Source: UBA1774 sp045223835 (GTDB lineage: Bacteria; Bacillota; Clostridia; Oscillospirales; Oscillospiraceae). From it: a DNA stretch of 22,179 nucleotides. The DNA is taken from assembly GCA_045223835.1 (NCBI GenBank), contig JBGUZS010000104.1, forward strand, positions 1 to 22,179, given 5' to 3'. Below are positions 14,862 through 20,654 of the stretch, one piece after another (within the stretch, counting starts at the first letter, position 1; each line of letters starts with the position of its first letter). A model generated the notes under the pieces. The model worked only from the letters and a program-made list of their open reading frames with translations, did no database searches and was not told the DNA's origin. The position numbers were made by a program, and so were the translations under genes.

Positions 14862-15782
14862 TTGCAGTATTTGTGGATCCCGGCAGCGGCGCTCCTGGCG
14901 GCGCTGGCCTTCTTCTCCCTGGCCGCCTTCCTCTGCGTCAGGACCATCACGAAGAGCGAGCGAAGGACGGAGGAACGGGTCAGAAGCAAGGATGAGGCGA
15001 ATTTCCCCGAGGCCTTCAAGGCCTGGGACGAAAGCTGGGACAGGCGGCCCTTTACCCTGGATGTGGGGGACGCGGTTCTCAGCGGGGAGTACGTGATCCA
15101 TCCCGAAGGGAAGAAGCGGGTGGTGATCCTCTGCCATGGGCATACGGTCTGCCGCCTGGGCGAGGTGAAATACGCCTCCCTGTTCTACGAGATGGGCTGG
15201 AGCCTCCTGCTTTACGACCATCGGTATTTCGGCCGCTCCACGGGGAGGTTCTGCACCCTGGGACAGAAGGAGTCCGAGGATCTGCGCAAGGTCATGGCCT
15301 TTGCCCGGCAGGTATTCGGGGAGGATGCGTCTATCGCCCTCCAGGGGGAGAGCATGGGCGCCGCCACGGTCCTGTATGTGCTGGACCGGGAGAAGCCGGT
15401 TTTTGCGGCGGCAGACTGTCCCTTTGCGGACACCCTGGAGCTGTTCCGATATCTGCTGCCCCACTGGGCCCATCTGCCCCGCTGGCCCCTGCTGCCCCTG
15501 GCGGTCCTTATGGGAAGGTTGATCTATGGGTATGATATCCCCAGGGTAAGTCCGGTCCGGTCCGTAGCCGGATCGGATACCCCCATCTGCCTGTTCCACG
15601 GGGAGGAGGACAGGCTCATCCCCTGCACCCACAGCAGCCGGCTTCTGGCTGCCAGCAGGAATCCGAAAAGCCGTATGCACCTGGTCCCCGGCGTCCGCCA
15701 TGCCGCAGCGCTGGCGGGGGATCCGGAGGGATACAGGCGCGTACTGAAAGAATTCGTACAAGATTGCACAGAGGAGGATTGA
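14862..15782 (+). CDS. Membrane-anchored alpha/beta hydrolase (YqkD-like)
   Basis: A 306-residue protein with an N-terminal hydrophobic segment (about 4-26, then RTITKSERR), which looks like an uncleaved signal anchor, followed by an alpha/beta-hydrolase domain. The oxyanion region is CHGHTV (91-96), then YDHRYFGRS; the nucleophile is Ser164 in QGESMGA, the acid Asp250 in HGEEDRLIP and the base His280 in VRHAAAL. Substrate is unknown; the layout resembles Bacillus YqkD and related serine hydrolases. The start is TTG 14862, after CGGAGGGG (14845-14852); a second TTG at 14871 is possible and no ATG fits. It ends one base before trxA, so it is probably co-transcribed and coupled with it. Confidence 0.86.
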   Translation: MQYLWIPAAALLAALAFFSLAAFLCVRTITKSERRTEERVRSKDEANFPEAFKAWDESWDRRPFTLDVGDAVLSGEYVIHPEGKKRVVILCHGHTVCRLGEVKYASLFYEMGWSLLLYDHRYFGRSTGRFCTLGQKESEDLRKVMAFARQVFGEDASIALQGESMGAATVLYVLDREKPVFAAADCPFADTLELFRYLLPHWAHLPRWPLLPLAVLMGRLIYGYDIPRVSPVRSVAGSDTPICLFHGEEDRLIPCTHSSRLLAASRNPKSRMHLVPGVRHAAALAGDPEGYRRVLKEFVQDCTEED

Positions 15783-15783
15783 C

Positions 15784-16098
15784 ATGAAACCGATCGAACT
15801 GACCGCAGAAAACTTCCAGGAGACCATCAGCAAGGGCGTGACCGTGGTGGACTTCTGGGCCAGCTGGTGCGGCCCCTGCAAAATGATGGCCCCCATCCTG
15901 GATGAGACCGCCGGGGAATATGCCGATGTGACCTTCGGCAAGGTGAACGTGGATGAGCAGCCCGCCCTGGCCAACGCCTTCCGGGTGAACGCCATCCCCA
16001 CCTTGGTGTTCTTTAAGGATGGCCAGGCCGTGCAGCAGGCCGTGGGCCTCCAGCAGAAAACCGCTCTCAAGCGGATCATCGATGGGGTGAAGGGCTGA
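15784..16098 (+). CDS. trxA: Thioredoxin
   Basis: A 104-residue cytoplasmic dithiol protein that reduces protein disulfides. The active site is WCGPC with Cys29 and Cys32 in VVDFWASWCGPCK, and the cis-proline loop NAIPTLVFFKDG is present, as is the C-terminal VGLQQKTAL helix. Length and order match a standard thioredoxin. A GAGGAGG ribosome binding site lies just upstream of ATG 15784. Its stop codon overlaps the start of the ferredoxin-thioredoxin-reductase-like gene by one base (TGATG), suggesting that the two products are made together and that this thioredoxin may be reduced from ferredoxin. No NADPH thioredoxin reductase is in the window. Confidence 0.97.
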   Translation: MKPIELTAENFQETISKGVTVVDFWASWCGPCKMMAPILDETAGEYADVTFGKVNVDEQPALANAFRVNAIPTLVFFKDGQAVQQAVGLQQKTALKRIIDGVKG

Positions 16099-16295
16099 TG
16101 CGTATCCGGGTCAATGAGAATAAAGAGATTGCGGACATGGTGAAGGACGGTCTGGAGCAGACCGGGGGCTACTGCCCCTGCCGCCGGGAGCGGACGCCGG
16201 ATACCAAGTGCATGTGCAAGGAGTTCCGGGACCAGATCGCCGATCCCGATTTCGAGGGCTTCTGCCACTGCCAGCTTTACTACAAAGAAAAATGA
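16098..16295 (+). CDS. Ferredoxin-thioredoxin reductase catalytic-chain-like protein
   Basis: A 65-residue protein with six cysteines in three CxC pairs: C26-P-C28, C38-M-C40 and C56-H-C58. This CPC...CxC...CHC order is the mark of the ferredoxin:thioredoxin reductase catalytic subunit, in which four cysteines hold a 4Fe-4S cluster and two form the active disulfide that reduces thioredoxin. By analogy C26, C38, C40 and C56 would bind the cluster and C28 and C58 react. The gaps are 9 and 15 residues here, while the cyanobacterial/plant enzyme has about 16 and 8. It is shorter than plastid forms and no variable subunit gene is nearby. The start at 16098 overlaps the trxA stop, strongly supporting a joint function. 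Confidence 0.86.
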   Translation: MRIRVNENKEIADMVKDGLEQTGGYCPCRRERTPDTKCMCKEFRDQIADPDFEGFCHCQLYYKEK

Positions 16296-16307
16296 TCCCA
16301 TGCGGAT

Positions 16308-16339
16308 CGCCGCCCCGGAAATCCGGGGCGGCGGTTTTT
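16308..16339 (+). terminator. Rho-independent terminator after the thioredoxin operon
   Basis: CGCCGCCCCGG (16308-16318) pairs perfectly with CCGGGGCGGCG (16323-16333) around AAAT, followed by G and five T residues. Confidence 0.92.
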
Positions 16340-16382
16340 GTCCGGGGCGGATGGGACGGGGCGTCTTTGCCGTCAGCCCGGG

Positions 16383-16709
16383 TCACCACCTGTTCATGTT
16401 CTTCCTGTGCTTTTCCTCATATGCCTTCTTCAATTCATCCGATGTGATCCCATAGCACAGGAGAATATCGTTATAATACATGAGGACGTCCGTCAGCTCT
16501 TCGACCAGGTGATTTCGCAGGTCTGCGTCATGGCAGGCCTTCTCCCCGCCATGCTTTTTGACGATGTCGATCACTTCCCCGATCTCGCAGATCATCCAGA
16601 GCAGCTGATTGTTCGCGGCGGCAGGGGAAAGGGTCTGCCATTTGTCTTTATATCTCTCCTGTAAGGTCTTCTGCATTTCCAACATTTCATTGATGGTAAA
16701 CTCTGCCAC
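16383..16709 (-). CDS. MazG-like nucleotide pyrophosphohydrolase
   Basis: A 108-residue all-alpha protein of the MazG/dUTPase-like superfamily, which hydrolyses (d)NTPs to monophosphates and pyrophosphate and is used for cleaning nucleotide pools. The metal-binding pattern is visible: E42-x-x-E45 in CEIGEVIDIVKKHG and E70-E71-x-x-D74 in VEELTDVLMYY. Its size fits the single-domain MazG-like group. The start is GTG 16709, directly after the TAA of the acetyltransferase gene (16712-16710), with GGAGG about ten bases upstream inside that gene. It is the last gene of a three-gene unit headed by the S24 repressor, which suggests induction by DNA damage. Substrate preference cannot be read from the sequence. 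Confidence 0.87.
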   Translation of the reverse strand: MAEFTINEMLEMQKTLQERYKDKWQTLSPAAANNQLLWMICEIGEVIDIVKKHGGEKACHDADLRNHLVEELTDVLMYYNDILLCYGITSDELKKAYEEKHRKNMNRW

Positions 16710-17267
16710 TTAGTTTTCCTCCATGATGGTTGATTCTTTCTCTATCTCGATCCAGTATCGTTCCAGGTCCACCTCCCGTTCCGCCAGGTGGACGGTGGAT
16801 TCATACACGCCCCCGTTATGCAGGATGGTCCGCCTGCTGCCTTCGTTTTCCTTCAGGCAGCAAACCAGCACCCGGGGGAGGCCCAGCTCCCGGCATATCG
16901 GCAGCACCAGCCCCAGCATCTGCGTAGCGTAGCCCTTCCGCCGCTCGCTGGGGCAGACGGAATAGCCGATGTGTCCGGCGTACTTCTCCAGGAATTCGTT
17001 GAAGCGGCGGCGGATCTGAATGACGCCGACAATCTTGTCATCCGATTCCCGCACATAGATGTACTGGTTCATGGGGACCATGTCCGGCGGAGTGGTTTCC
17101 TCCCGCTTCAGGGCTTCCACCTGGTCCAGCCAGTCCTGCGTGCGGTCGAAGCGGCGCAGGGAGCCGCAGCCATCCATAGAACCGCCATGCTCCAGAAACT
17201 CCCTCCGGAATGTCTGGATCTGGGCGTCATAAGCCAGGGAGGGTTCGATCAGCTTCATCGTGTGCAT
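16710..17267 (-). CDS. GNAT family N-acetyltransferase
   Basis: A 185-residue acetyl-CoA-dependent acyltransferase. The core strands read IVGVIQIRRRFNEFLEKYAGHIGYSV, followed by the acetyl-CoA pyrophosphate loop RRKGYA (109-114) and the helix TQMLGLVLPICRELGL, then the typical VLVCCLKENEGSRRTILHNGGVYE. The pattern matches the predicted acetyltransferase group COG3981; the acceptor is unknown. ATG 17267 begins one base after the repressor stop codon (17269-17271), so translation is likely coupled; an ATG three codons downstream is a possible alternative. Its position between a damage-type repressor and a MazG-like hydrolase is the main hint to its role; it might modify a small molecule or protein in stress. 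Confidence 0.9.
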   Translation of the reverse strand: MHTMKLIEPSLAYDAQIQTFRREFLEHGGSMDGCGSLRRFDRTQDWLDQVEALKREETTPPDMVPMNQYIYVRESDDKIVGVIQIRRRFNEFLEKYAGHIGYSVCPSERRKGYATQMLGLVLPICRELGLPRVLVCCLKENEGSRRTILHNGGVYESTVHLAEREVDLERYWIEIEKESTIMEEN

Positions 17268-17268
17268 T

Positions 17269-17958
17269 TTATGACAACACCTTTCCCAGCACCCGCAGGT
17301 CCTCCTCCTCCGCCACCCGGATGGGGTCGTAGCGCCGGTTCAGAGAGAGGAGCGCGGGAGCTCCTCCGGCCTTTCCCAGCATCTTGCAGTAGGCGTCCCC
17401 CCGGTAGAGGAAGATCCCCACCTCCCCGGGCTCCAGAGTCTCCTGCCGCTGGACGTATACCACCTGCCTGTCCGCGTACCGGGGCTCCATGCTGTCCCCG
17501 CTGATGCGCACGGCATAGTCCGTTCCCCGGGGCGCCTCCTCCGGGAGCTCCAGCAGGCGGTGATCGCTGCTGTCCAGAAACTGGCCGGTACCGGCGGAGA
17601 CAGGGAGGTCGTACAGGGGGATGACCCGCCCGGGCTTCCGGGCCTCCGGGACCTCCTCCCCAAAGGCGGCGTCCCCCTTCAGCAGACGGATATACTCCTC
17701 CACCCGCCGCCGCCCCAGGGCGTTCAGACCGGAGAGGGCGTCCTCCATGCCGAGGAAGCGGTGCAGCACATCCCGCACCCCATAGAGGCGGCAGAGGAGC
17801 AGCAGCTGCTGGGCATTGGGCAGGTTCACCCCCCGCTCCCATTTGGAGATGGACTTCTGGGTGCAGGGGCAGCCGGAATTCGTCAGATACGCCGCCGCCT
17901 CCCCCTGGGAAAGGCCGGCCTCCCGCCGGAGCCCGGCCAGGGTATCTCCGATATGCAT
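17269..17958 (-). CDS. XRE-family repressor with self-cleaving S24 (LexA-like) domain
   Basis: A 229-residue transcription repressor. Residues 1-60 form an XRE-type helix-turn-helix (GLSQGEAAAYL, then KSISKWERGVNLP). Residues about 112-229 are a peptidase S24/LexA domain with the cleavage bond A122-G123 (PVSAGTG), nucleophile Ser156 (ISGDSMEP) and general base Lys192 (AYCKML). Spacing is close to LexA. In this family, RecA bound to single-stranded DNA triggers self-cleavage and derepression. Lactococcus HdiR is a known example of this architecture controlling an error-prone polymerase. Start choice: ATG 17958 has GAGGTG (17970-17965) six bases upstream; GTG 17967 and ATG 17964 are too close. 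It is divergent from a Y-family polymerase and heads a unit with the acetyltransferase and MazG-like genes. Confidence 0.92.
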   Translation of the reverse strand: MHIGDTLAGLRREAGLSQGEAAAYLTNSGCPCTQKSISKWERGVNLPNAQQLLLLCRLYGVRDVLHRFLGMEDALSGLNALGRRRVEEYIRLLKGDAAFGEEVPEARKPGRVIPLYDLPVSAGTGQFLDSSDHRLLELPEEAPRGTDYAVRISGDSMEPRYADRQVVYVQRQETLEPGEVGIFLYRGDAYCKMLGKAGGAPALLSLNRRYDPIRVAEEEDLRVLGKVLS

Positions 17959-17976
17959 GGTCATCACCTCAGTATA

Positions 17977-18005
17977 AATATAGCATATTTTCCCCGGGCC
18001 CGCAA
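17977..18005 (-). promoter_or_regulatory. Probable promoter of the repressor-GNAT-MazG unit
   Basis: On the minus strand TTGCGG (18005-18000), a 17-base spacer and TATATT (17982-17977). The -35 box lies partly in the loop of a long inverted repeat (17987-18022), so the promoter could be controlled through that structure. Confidence 0.5.
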
Positions 18006-18022
18006 GGGCGGCCGGGGAAAAT
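17987..18022. repeat. Long GC-rich inverted repeat between repressor and polymerase genes
   Basis: Arms of 15 pairs (17987-18001 with 18006-18022, outer part ATTTTCCCCGG / CCGGGGAAAAT) enclose the loop GCAA with a two-base GG bulge. T residues are on the left arm and A residues on the right, the reverse of a terminator, so a cruciform, operator or boundary is more likely. Confidence 0.75.
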
Positions 18023-18030
18023 TTCTCTAA

Positions 18031-18077
18031 ATAAGCGAAAAATATCTATTGAAATCGCTTATAAAGCGTATTATAAT
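18031..18077 (+). promoter_or_regulatory. Polymerase promoter with palindromic operator in its spacer
   Basis: TTGAAA (18049-18054), a 17-base spacer and TATAAT (18072-18077). The spacer contains CGCTT-ATA-AAGCG (18056-18068), a palindrome in the position of a typical repressor site. ATAAGCGA at 18031-18038 is a further copy of the half-site and forms a perfect 8-bp inverted repeat with TCGCTTAT (18055-18062). There is no Firmicute LexA box (CGAACN4GTTCG). Confidence 0.82.
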
Positions 18078-18100
18078 GCGCACGAAGGGAGAGATGAGCG

Positions 18101-19363
18101 ATGGACGGACCGAGGAGGATCATTCTCCATGTGGATATGAACAGCTTTTATGCCAGCGTGGAGTGCCTCCATCAGCCCGGCCTTCGGGATAAGCCCGTGG
18201 CGGTGGGGGGCGATGCGGAGCTGCGGCATGGGATCATCCTGGCCAAGAATCAGCTGGCCAAGGGCTGCGGGGTGAAGACCGGGGAGGCCCTTTGGCAGGC
18301 GCGGCAGAAATGCCCGGAGCTGGTGATCGTTCATCCCCATTATGACCAGTATATGCGCTTTTCCCGTCTGGCCCGGGAGATCTACGGGGAGTATACGGAC
18401 CGGGTGGAGCCCTTCGGCCTGGACGAATGCTGGCTGGACGCCACCGGCACCGAGAGCCAGAAAAAGGGCGGGGAGGCCCTGGCTCAGGAGCTGCGCCGCC
18501 GGGTGAAGGCGGAGCTGGGGGTGACGGTCTCCGTGGGGGTGAGCGACAATAAGATCTTCGCCAAGCTGGGCTCGGATTACCGCAAGCCGGATGCGGTGAC
18601 GGTCTTCTCCCGCCGGGAAATGAGGGAGAAGGTCTGGCCCCTGCCGGCGACGGAGCTGCTGTATGTGGGCCCCGCCACCGGGCGGAAGCTGAAGAGCTAC
18701 GGAGTGGAGACCATCGGTCAGCTGGCCCGTACCCCGCCGGAGTACCTGAAGAGCTGGTTCGGCAAGGTGGGCCCCATGCTCCACGGCTTTGCCAACGGTC
18801 ATGATCTCACCCCCGTGGCCCGGGCGGGGGAGGCGAGTCCGGTGAAGAGCGTGGGCAATTCCATGACCACGGCCCGGGACCTCGCCAGCCTGGAGGATAT
18901 CTCCGCCGTGTACTGGGTGCTGTGCGAGAGCGTGGCCGCCCGGCTGCGGGAGGGGGGCTTCCTCTGCCGCACGGTGCAGATCGGCCTGCGGGATTTCGGC
19001 CTGTATTCCTTCCAGCGGCAGCTCGCCCTGGAGACCCCCTCCTGCCTGGCCTCGGAGCTCCATGGGGCCGCCATGGCCCTGGTGAAGGCAAGCTGGGATG
19101 AGCGCCGTCCACTCCGCAGCGTGGGGGTCCGGGGAGCGGAGCTGATCCCCGCCTCCGCCCCCCGGCAGCTGAGCCTGTTCCGGGAGGAGGAAGGGCGGGA
19201 GAAGCAGGAGCGGCTGGAGCGGAGCGTGGAGGAGCTCCGGCGGCGCTTCGGCAAGGGCGTCATCGGCCGGGCGGCTGCCCGGCTCCACACGGATCTGTGG
19301 TCCCCGGATCTGGAGAAGACCCAGGTGATCCACCCCATCGGACTGCTGAAAACTCCGCTCTGA
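18101..19363 (+). CDS. dinB: Y-family DNA polymerase (Pol IV / UmuC-like)
   Basis: A 420-residue translesion polymerase that copies damaged templates with low fidelity. Catalytic acidic residues are Asp12 in HVDMNSFYAS and Asp108-Glu109 in GLDECWLD; Tyr17 is the probable steric gate. The SVGVSDNKIFAKLGSDYRKP segment and the helix-hairpin-helix around YVGPATGRKLKSYGVETIGQLA follow, then the little-finger domain. A clamp-binding motif QLSLF occurs at 356-360, before a helix RRRFGKGVIGRAA typical of Firmicute members; such a layout is shared with UvrX/YqjW-type polymerases, so the subclass is less certain than the family. GGGAG lies ahead of ATG 18101. The divergent S24 repressor and the operator in its promoter suggest damage-induced expression. 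Confidence 0.95.
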   Translation: MDGPRRIILHVDMNSFYASVECLHQPGLRDKPVAVGGDAELRHGIILAKNQLAKGCGVKTGEALWQARQKCPELVIVHPHYDQYMRFSRLAREIYGEYTDRVEPFGLDECWLDATGTESQKKGGEALAQELRRRVKAELGVTVSVGVSDNKIFAKLGSDYRKPDAVTVFSRREMREKVWPLPATELLYVGPATGRKLKSYGVETIGQLARTPPEYLKSWFGKVGPMLHGFANGHDLTPVARAGEASPVKSVGNSMTTARDLASLEDISAVYWVLCESVAARLREGGFLCRTVQIGLRDFGLYSFQRQLALETPSCLASELHGAAMALVKASWDERRPLRSVGVRGAELIPASAPRQLSLFREEEGREKQERLERSVEELRRRFGKGVIGRAAARLHTDLWSPDLEKTQVIHPIGLLKTPL

Positions 19364-19404
19364 CCCGCCGGAACGGGGCCTGCGGTTTCCCGCGTCCCGC
19401 CGCA

Positions 19405-19440
19405 GCGGCTGGCTTCCCCGCGGGGGAAGCTGTCAGCCGC
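19405..19440 (+). repeat. Long hairpin in the dinB-downstream spacer
   Basis: GCGGCTG and GCTTCCCC (19405-19419) pair with GGGGAAGC (19423-19430) and CAGCCGC (19434-19440): 15 pairs with loop GCG and a TGT bulge. It has no T-run. The rest of the 181-base spacer (19364-19544) also holds the repeat GCCGCAGCGG at 19399-19408 and 19484-19493; I see no clear promoter in it. Confidence 0.65.
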
Positions 19441-19544
19441 CGTCTTCCGCAAGGCGGATGACTGATGAGGGACATCTGCTCCAGCCGCAGCGGACGATTC
19501 AAATATCGATGTAAGTTGTCGGGTGAACGGATCGAGGAGAAACA

Positions 19545-19802
19545 ATGGAAGAAACGAACAGCGCAAGCAACGCAAAAGTCTACGTGGCGGTGAAGGCCCG
19601 GTTCGAGCCGGATGGGCGGCTCATACCCCTCTCCGTCACCTGGGAGGACGGGGTGGAATACCCCATCGACCGGGTGCTGGAGCGGAAGCGCGCCGCCAGC
19701 ATGAAGGCCGGAGGAACGGGCTTCCGGTACCGCATCCGCATCGGCAGCCGGGAGACCTACCTCTTTCTGGAGGAGGACAAGTGGTTTGTGGAGAGAAGGT
19801 GA
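19545..19802 (+). CDS. Small conserved protein downstream of dinB
   Basis: An 85-residue soluble protein without a characterised family known to me. It begins with a short polar leader, then VYVAVKARFEPDGRLIPLSV, VTWEDGVEYPIDRVLE, a basic RKRAASMKAGG, and strands FRYRIRIGSRETYLFLEEDK ending in WFVERR. This looks like a small beta-barrel with an exposed basic loop. I recall similar hypothetical proteins in Clostridia, and its layout (WxDGxxYxIDRVL ... W-F-V) recalls DUF6504-type proteins found near translesion polymerase genes in Actinobacteria; that relation is inference. GAGGAGA is six bases before ATG 19545. It may read through from dinB, from which it is separated by 181 bases and a hairpin, suggesting an accessory role in DNA damage tolerance. 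Confidence 0.82.
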   Translation: MEETNSASNAKVYVAVKARFEPDGRLIPLSVTWEDGVEYPIDRVLERKRAASMKAGGTGFRYRIRIGSRETYLFLEEDKWFVERR

Positions 19803-19816
19803 CGGGAGCAGAGGCC

Positions 19817-19845
19817 TTGAAACGCCGCCGAGCTTTCGCTATACT
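19817..19845 (+). promoter_or_regulatory. Promoter of the TfoX-N / DUF3795 pair
   Basis: TTGAAA (19817-19822), a 17-base spacer and TATACT (19840-19845), placed just after the preceding gene and about 20 bases from the AAGGGGGG ribosome binding site. Confidence 0.72.
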
Positions 19846-19871
19846 GTCAGATAGCCGAAGGGGGGATAGAT

Positions 19872-20222
19872 ATGGCTTCCAGCAAGGAATATCTGGAATT
19901 CATCCTGGATCAGCTTTCTCCGCTGGACGGGGTCTCCTGGCGGGCCATGATGGGGGAGTACATCATCTATTGCCGGGGGAAGATCATCGGCGGGATCTAT
20001 GACGACCGGTTCCTGGTGAAGCCCACGGCCTCCGCAAAGCGGCTGCTGCCGGACGCGCGCCCGGAGCTGCCCTATGAGGGGGCGAAGGAGATGCTCCCGG
20101 CGGACTGCGCGGACGACCGGGAAGCTCTGTGCGGCCTGGTGTGGGCGGTGGCCGCCGAATTGCCGGCGCGGAAGAAAAAGGCCGGAGCCGGACAGACATA
20201 CGAAGCGGAGGATGGACGATGA
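19872..20222 (+). CDS. TfoX N-terminal domain family protein
   Basis: A 116-residue protein matching the TfoX_N fold: MASSKEYLEFILDQLSPLDGVSWRAMMGEYIIYCRGKIIGGIYDDRFLVKPT contains the family's R-x-M-x-G-E-Y and the strand pair with G-x-I-x-x-D-x-x-L-V-K. Full-length TfoX promotes competence in gamma-proteobacteria, but isolated TfoX_N proteins in Firmicutes have no settled role, and there is no TfoX C-terminal domain here. The tail is basic (RKKKAG). AAGGGGGG lies six bases before ATG 19872. Its stop codon overlaps the start of the DUF3795 gene (ATGA), so the two are coupled and share the strong promoter upstream. Confidence 0.86.
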   Translation: MASSKEYLEFILDQLSPLDGVSWRAMMGEYIIYCRGKIIGGIYDDRFLVKPTASAKRLLPDARPELPYEGAKEMLPADCADDREALCGLVWAVAAELPARKKKAGAGQTYEAEDGR

Positions 20223-20551
20223 AACAGCTGATTGCGATCTGCGGCCTGGACTGCGGGACCTGCGAGGCCCGCACCGCCACGCTGAAGGACGACGACGCCC
20301 TGCGGCGGAAGGTGGCCAGGCTCTGGTCGGAGCTGAACCATGCGGAGATCACGCCGGAGATGATCAACTGCGTGGGCTGCCGCGTGGACGGGGTGAAAAC
20401 GCCCTACTGCGAATCCCTCTGTCCCATCCGGCAGTGCGCGCTGGAGAGAAGGGTCGATACCTGTGCCGACTGCGGAGAGATGGAGACCTGCGAAAAGCTG
20501 GGCATGATCACCCGGAACAATCCGGAGGCCTTGAGGAATCTGAAGGCGTAG
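20219..20551 (+). CDS. Cysteine-rich DUF3795 protein
   Basis: A 110-residue protein with eleven cysteines (8, 12, 15, 51, 54, 64, 68, 73, 82, 85, 91), including ICGLDCGTCEA at the start, CVGC and CADC pairs, which match the DUF3795 pattern. The cysteines probably bind zinc or an iron-sulfur cluster; no reaction is established that I know of. The start is ATG 20219, chosen because GGAGG (20207-20211) lies seven bases upstream and the frame overlaps the TfoX-N stop by four bases; the frame is open further upstream but there it is only the shadow of that gene. It ends the unit before a terminator. Confidence 0.87.
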   Translation: MKQLIAICGLDCGTCEARTATLKDDDALRRKVARLWSELNHAEITPEMINCVGCRVDGVKTPYCESLCPIRQCALERRVDTCADCGEMETCEKLGMITRNNPEALRNLKA

Positions 20552-20572
20552 TTTCGGAAAAATGCGGAAAAT

Positions 20573-20605
20573 AACGACGCCGTTGTGACAAACGGCGCCG
20601 TTTTT
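20573..20605 (+). terminator. Rho-independent terminator after the DUF3795 gene
   Basis: AACGACGCCGTT (20573-20584) pairs with AACGGCGCCGTT (20591-20602) with one mismatch around GTGACA, followed by T residues to 20605. Confidence 0.8.
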
Positions 20606-20654
20606 GTGTATACAGAGTGAGGGCCTTCAGTACGCAAGGAAAGAAGGGATCTGT

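Noticed and set aside
14676..16301. Minus-strand open frame of 541 codons
   Set aside because: Covers the membrane hydrolase, trxA and FTR-like genes on the opposite strand, all of which have clear motifs.
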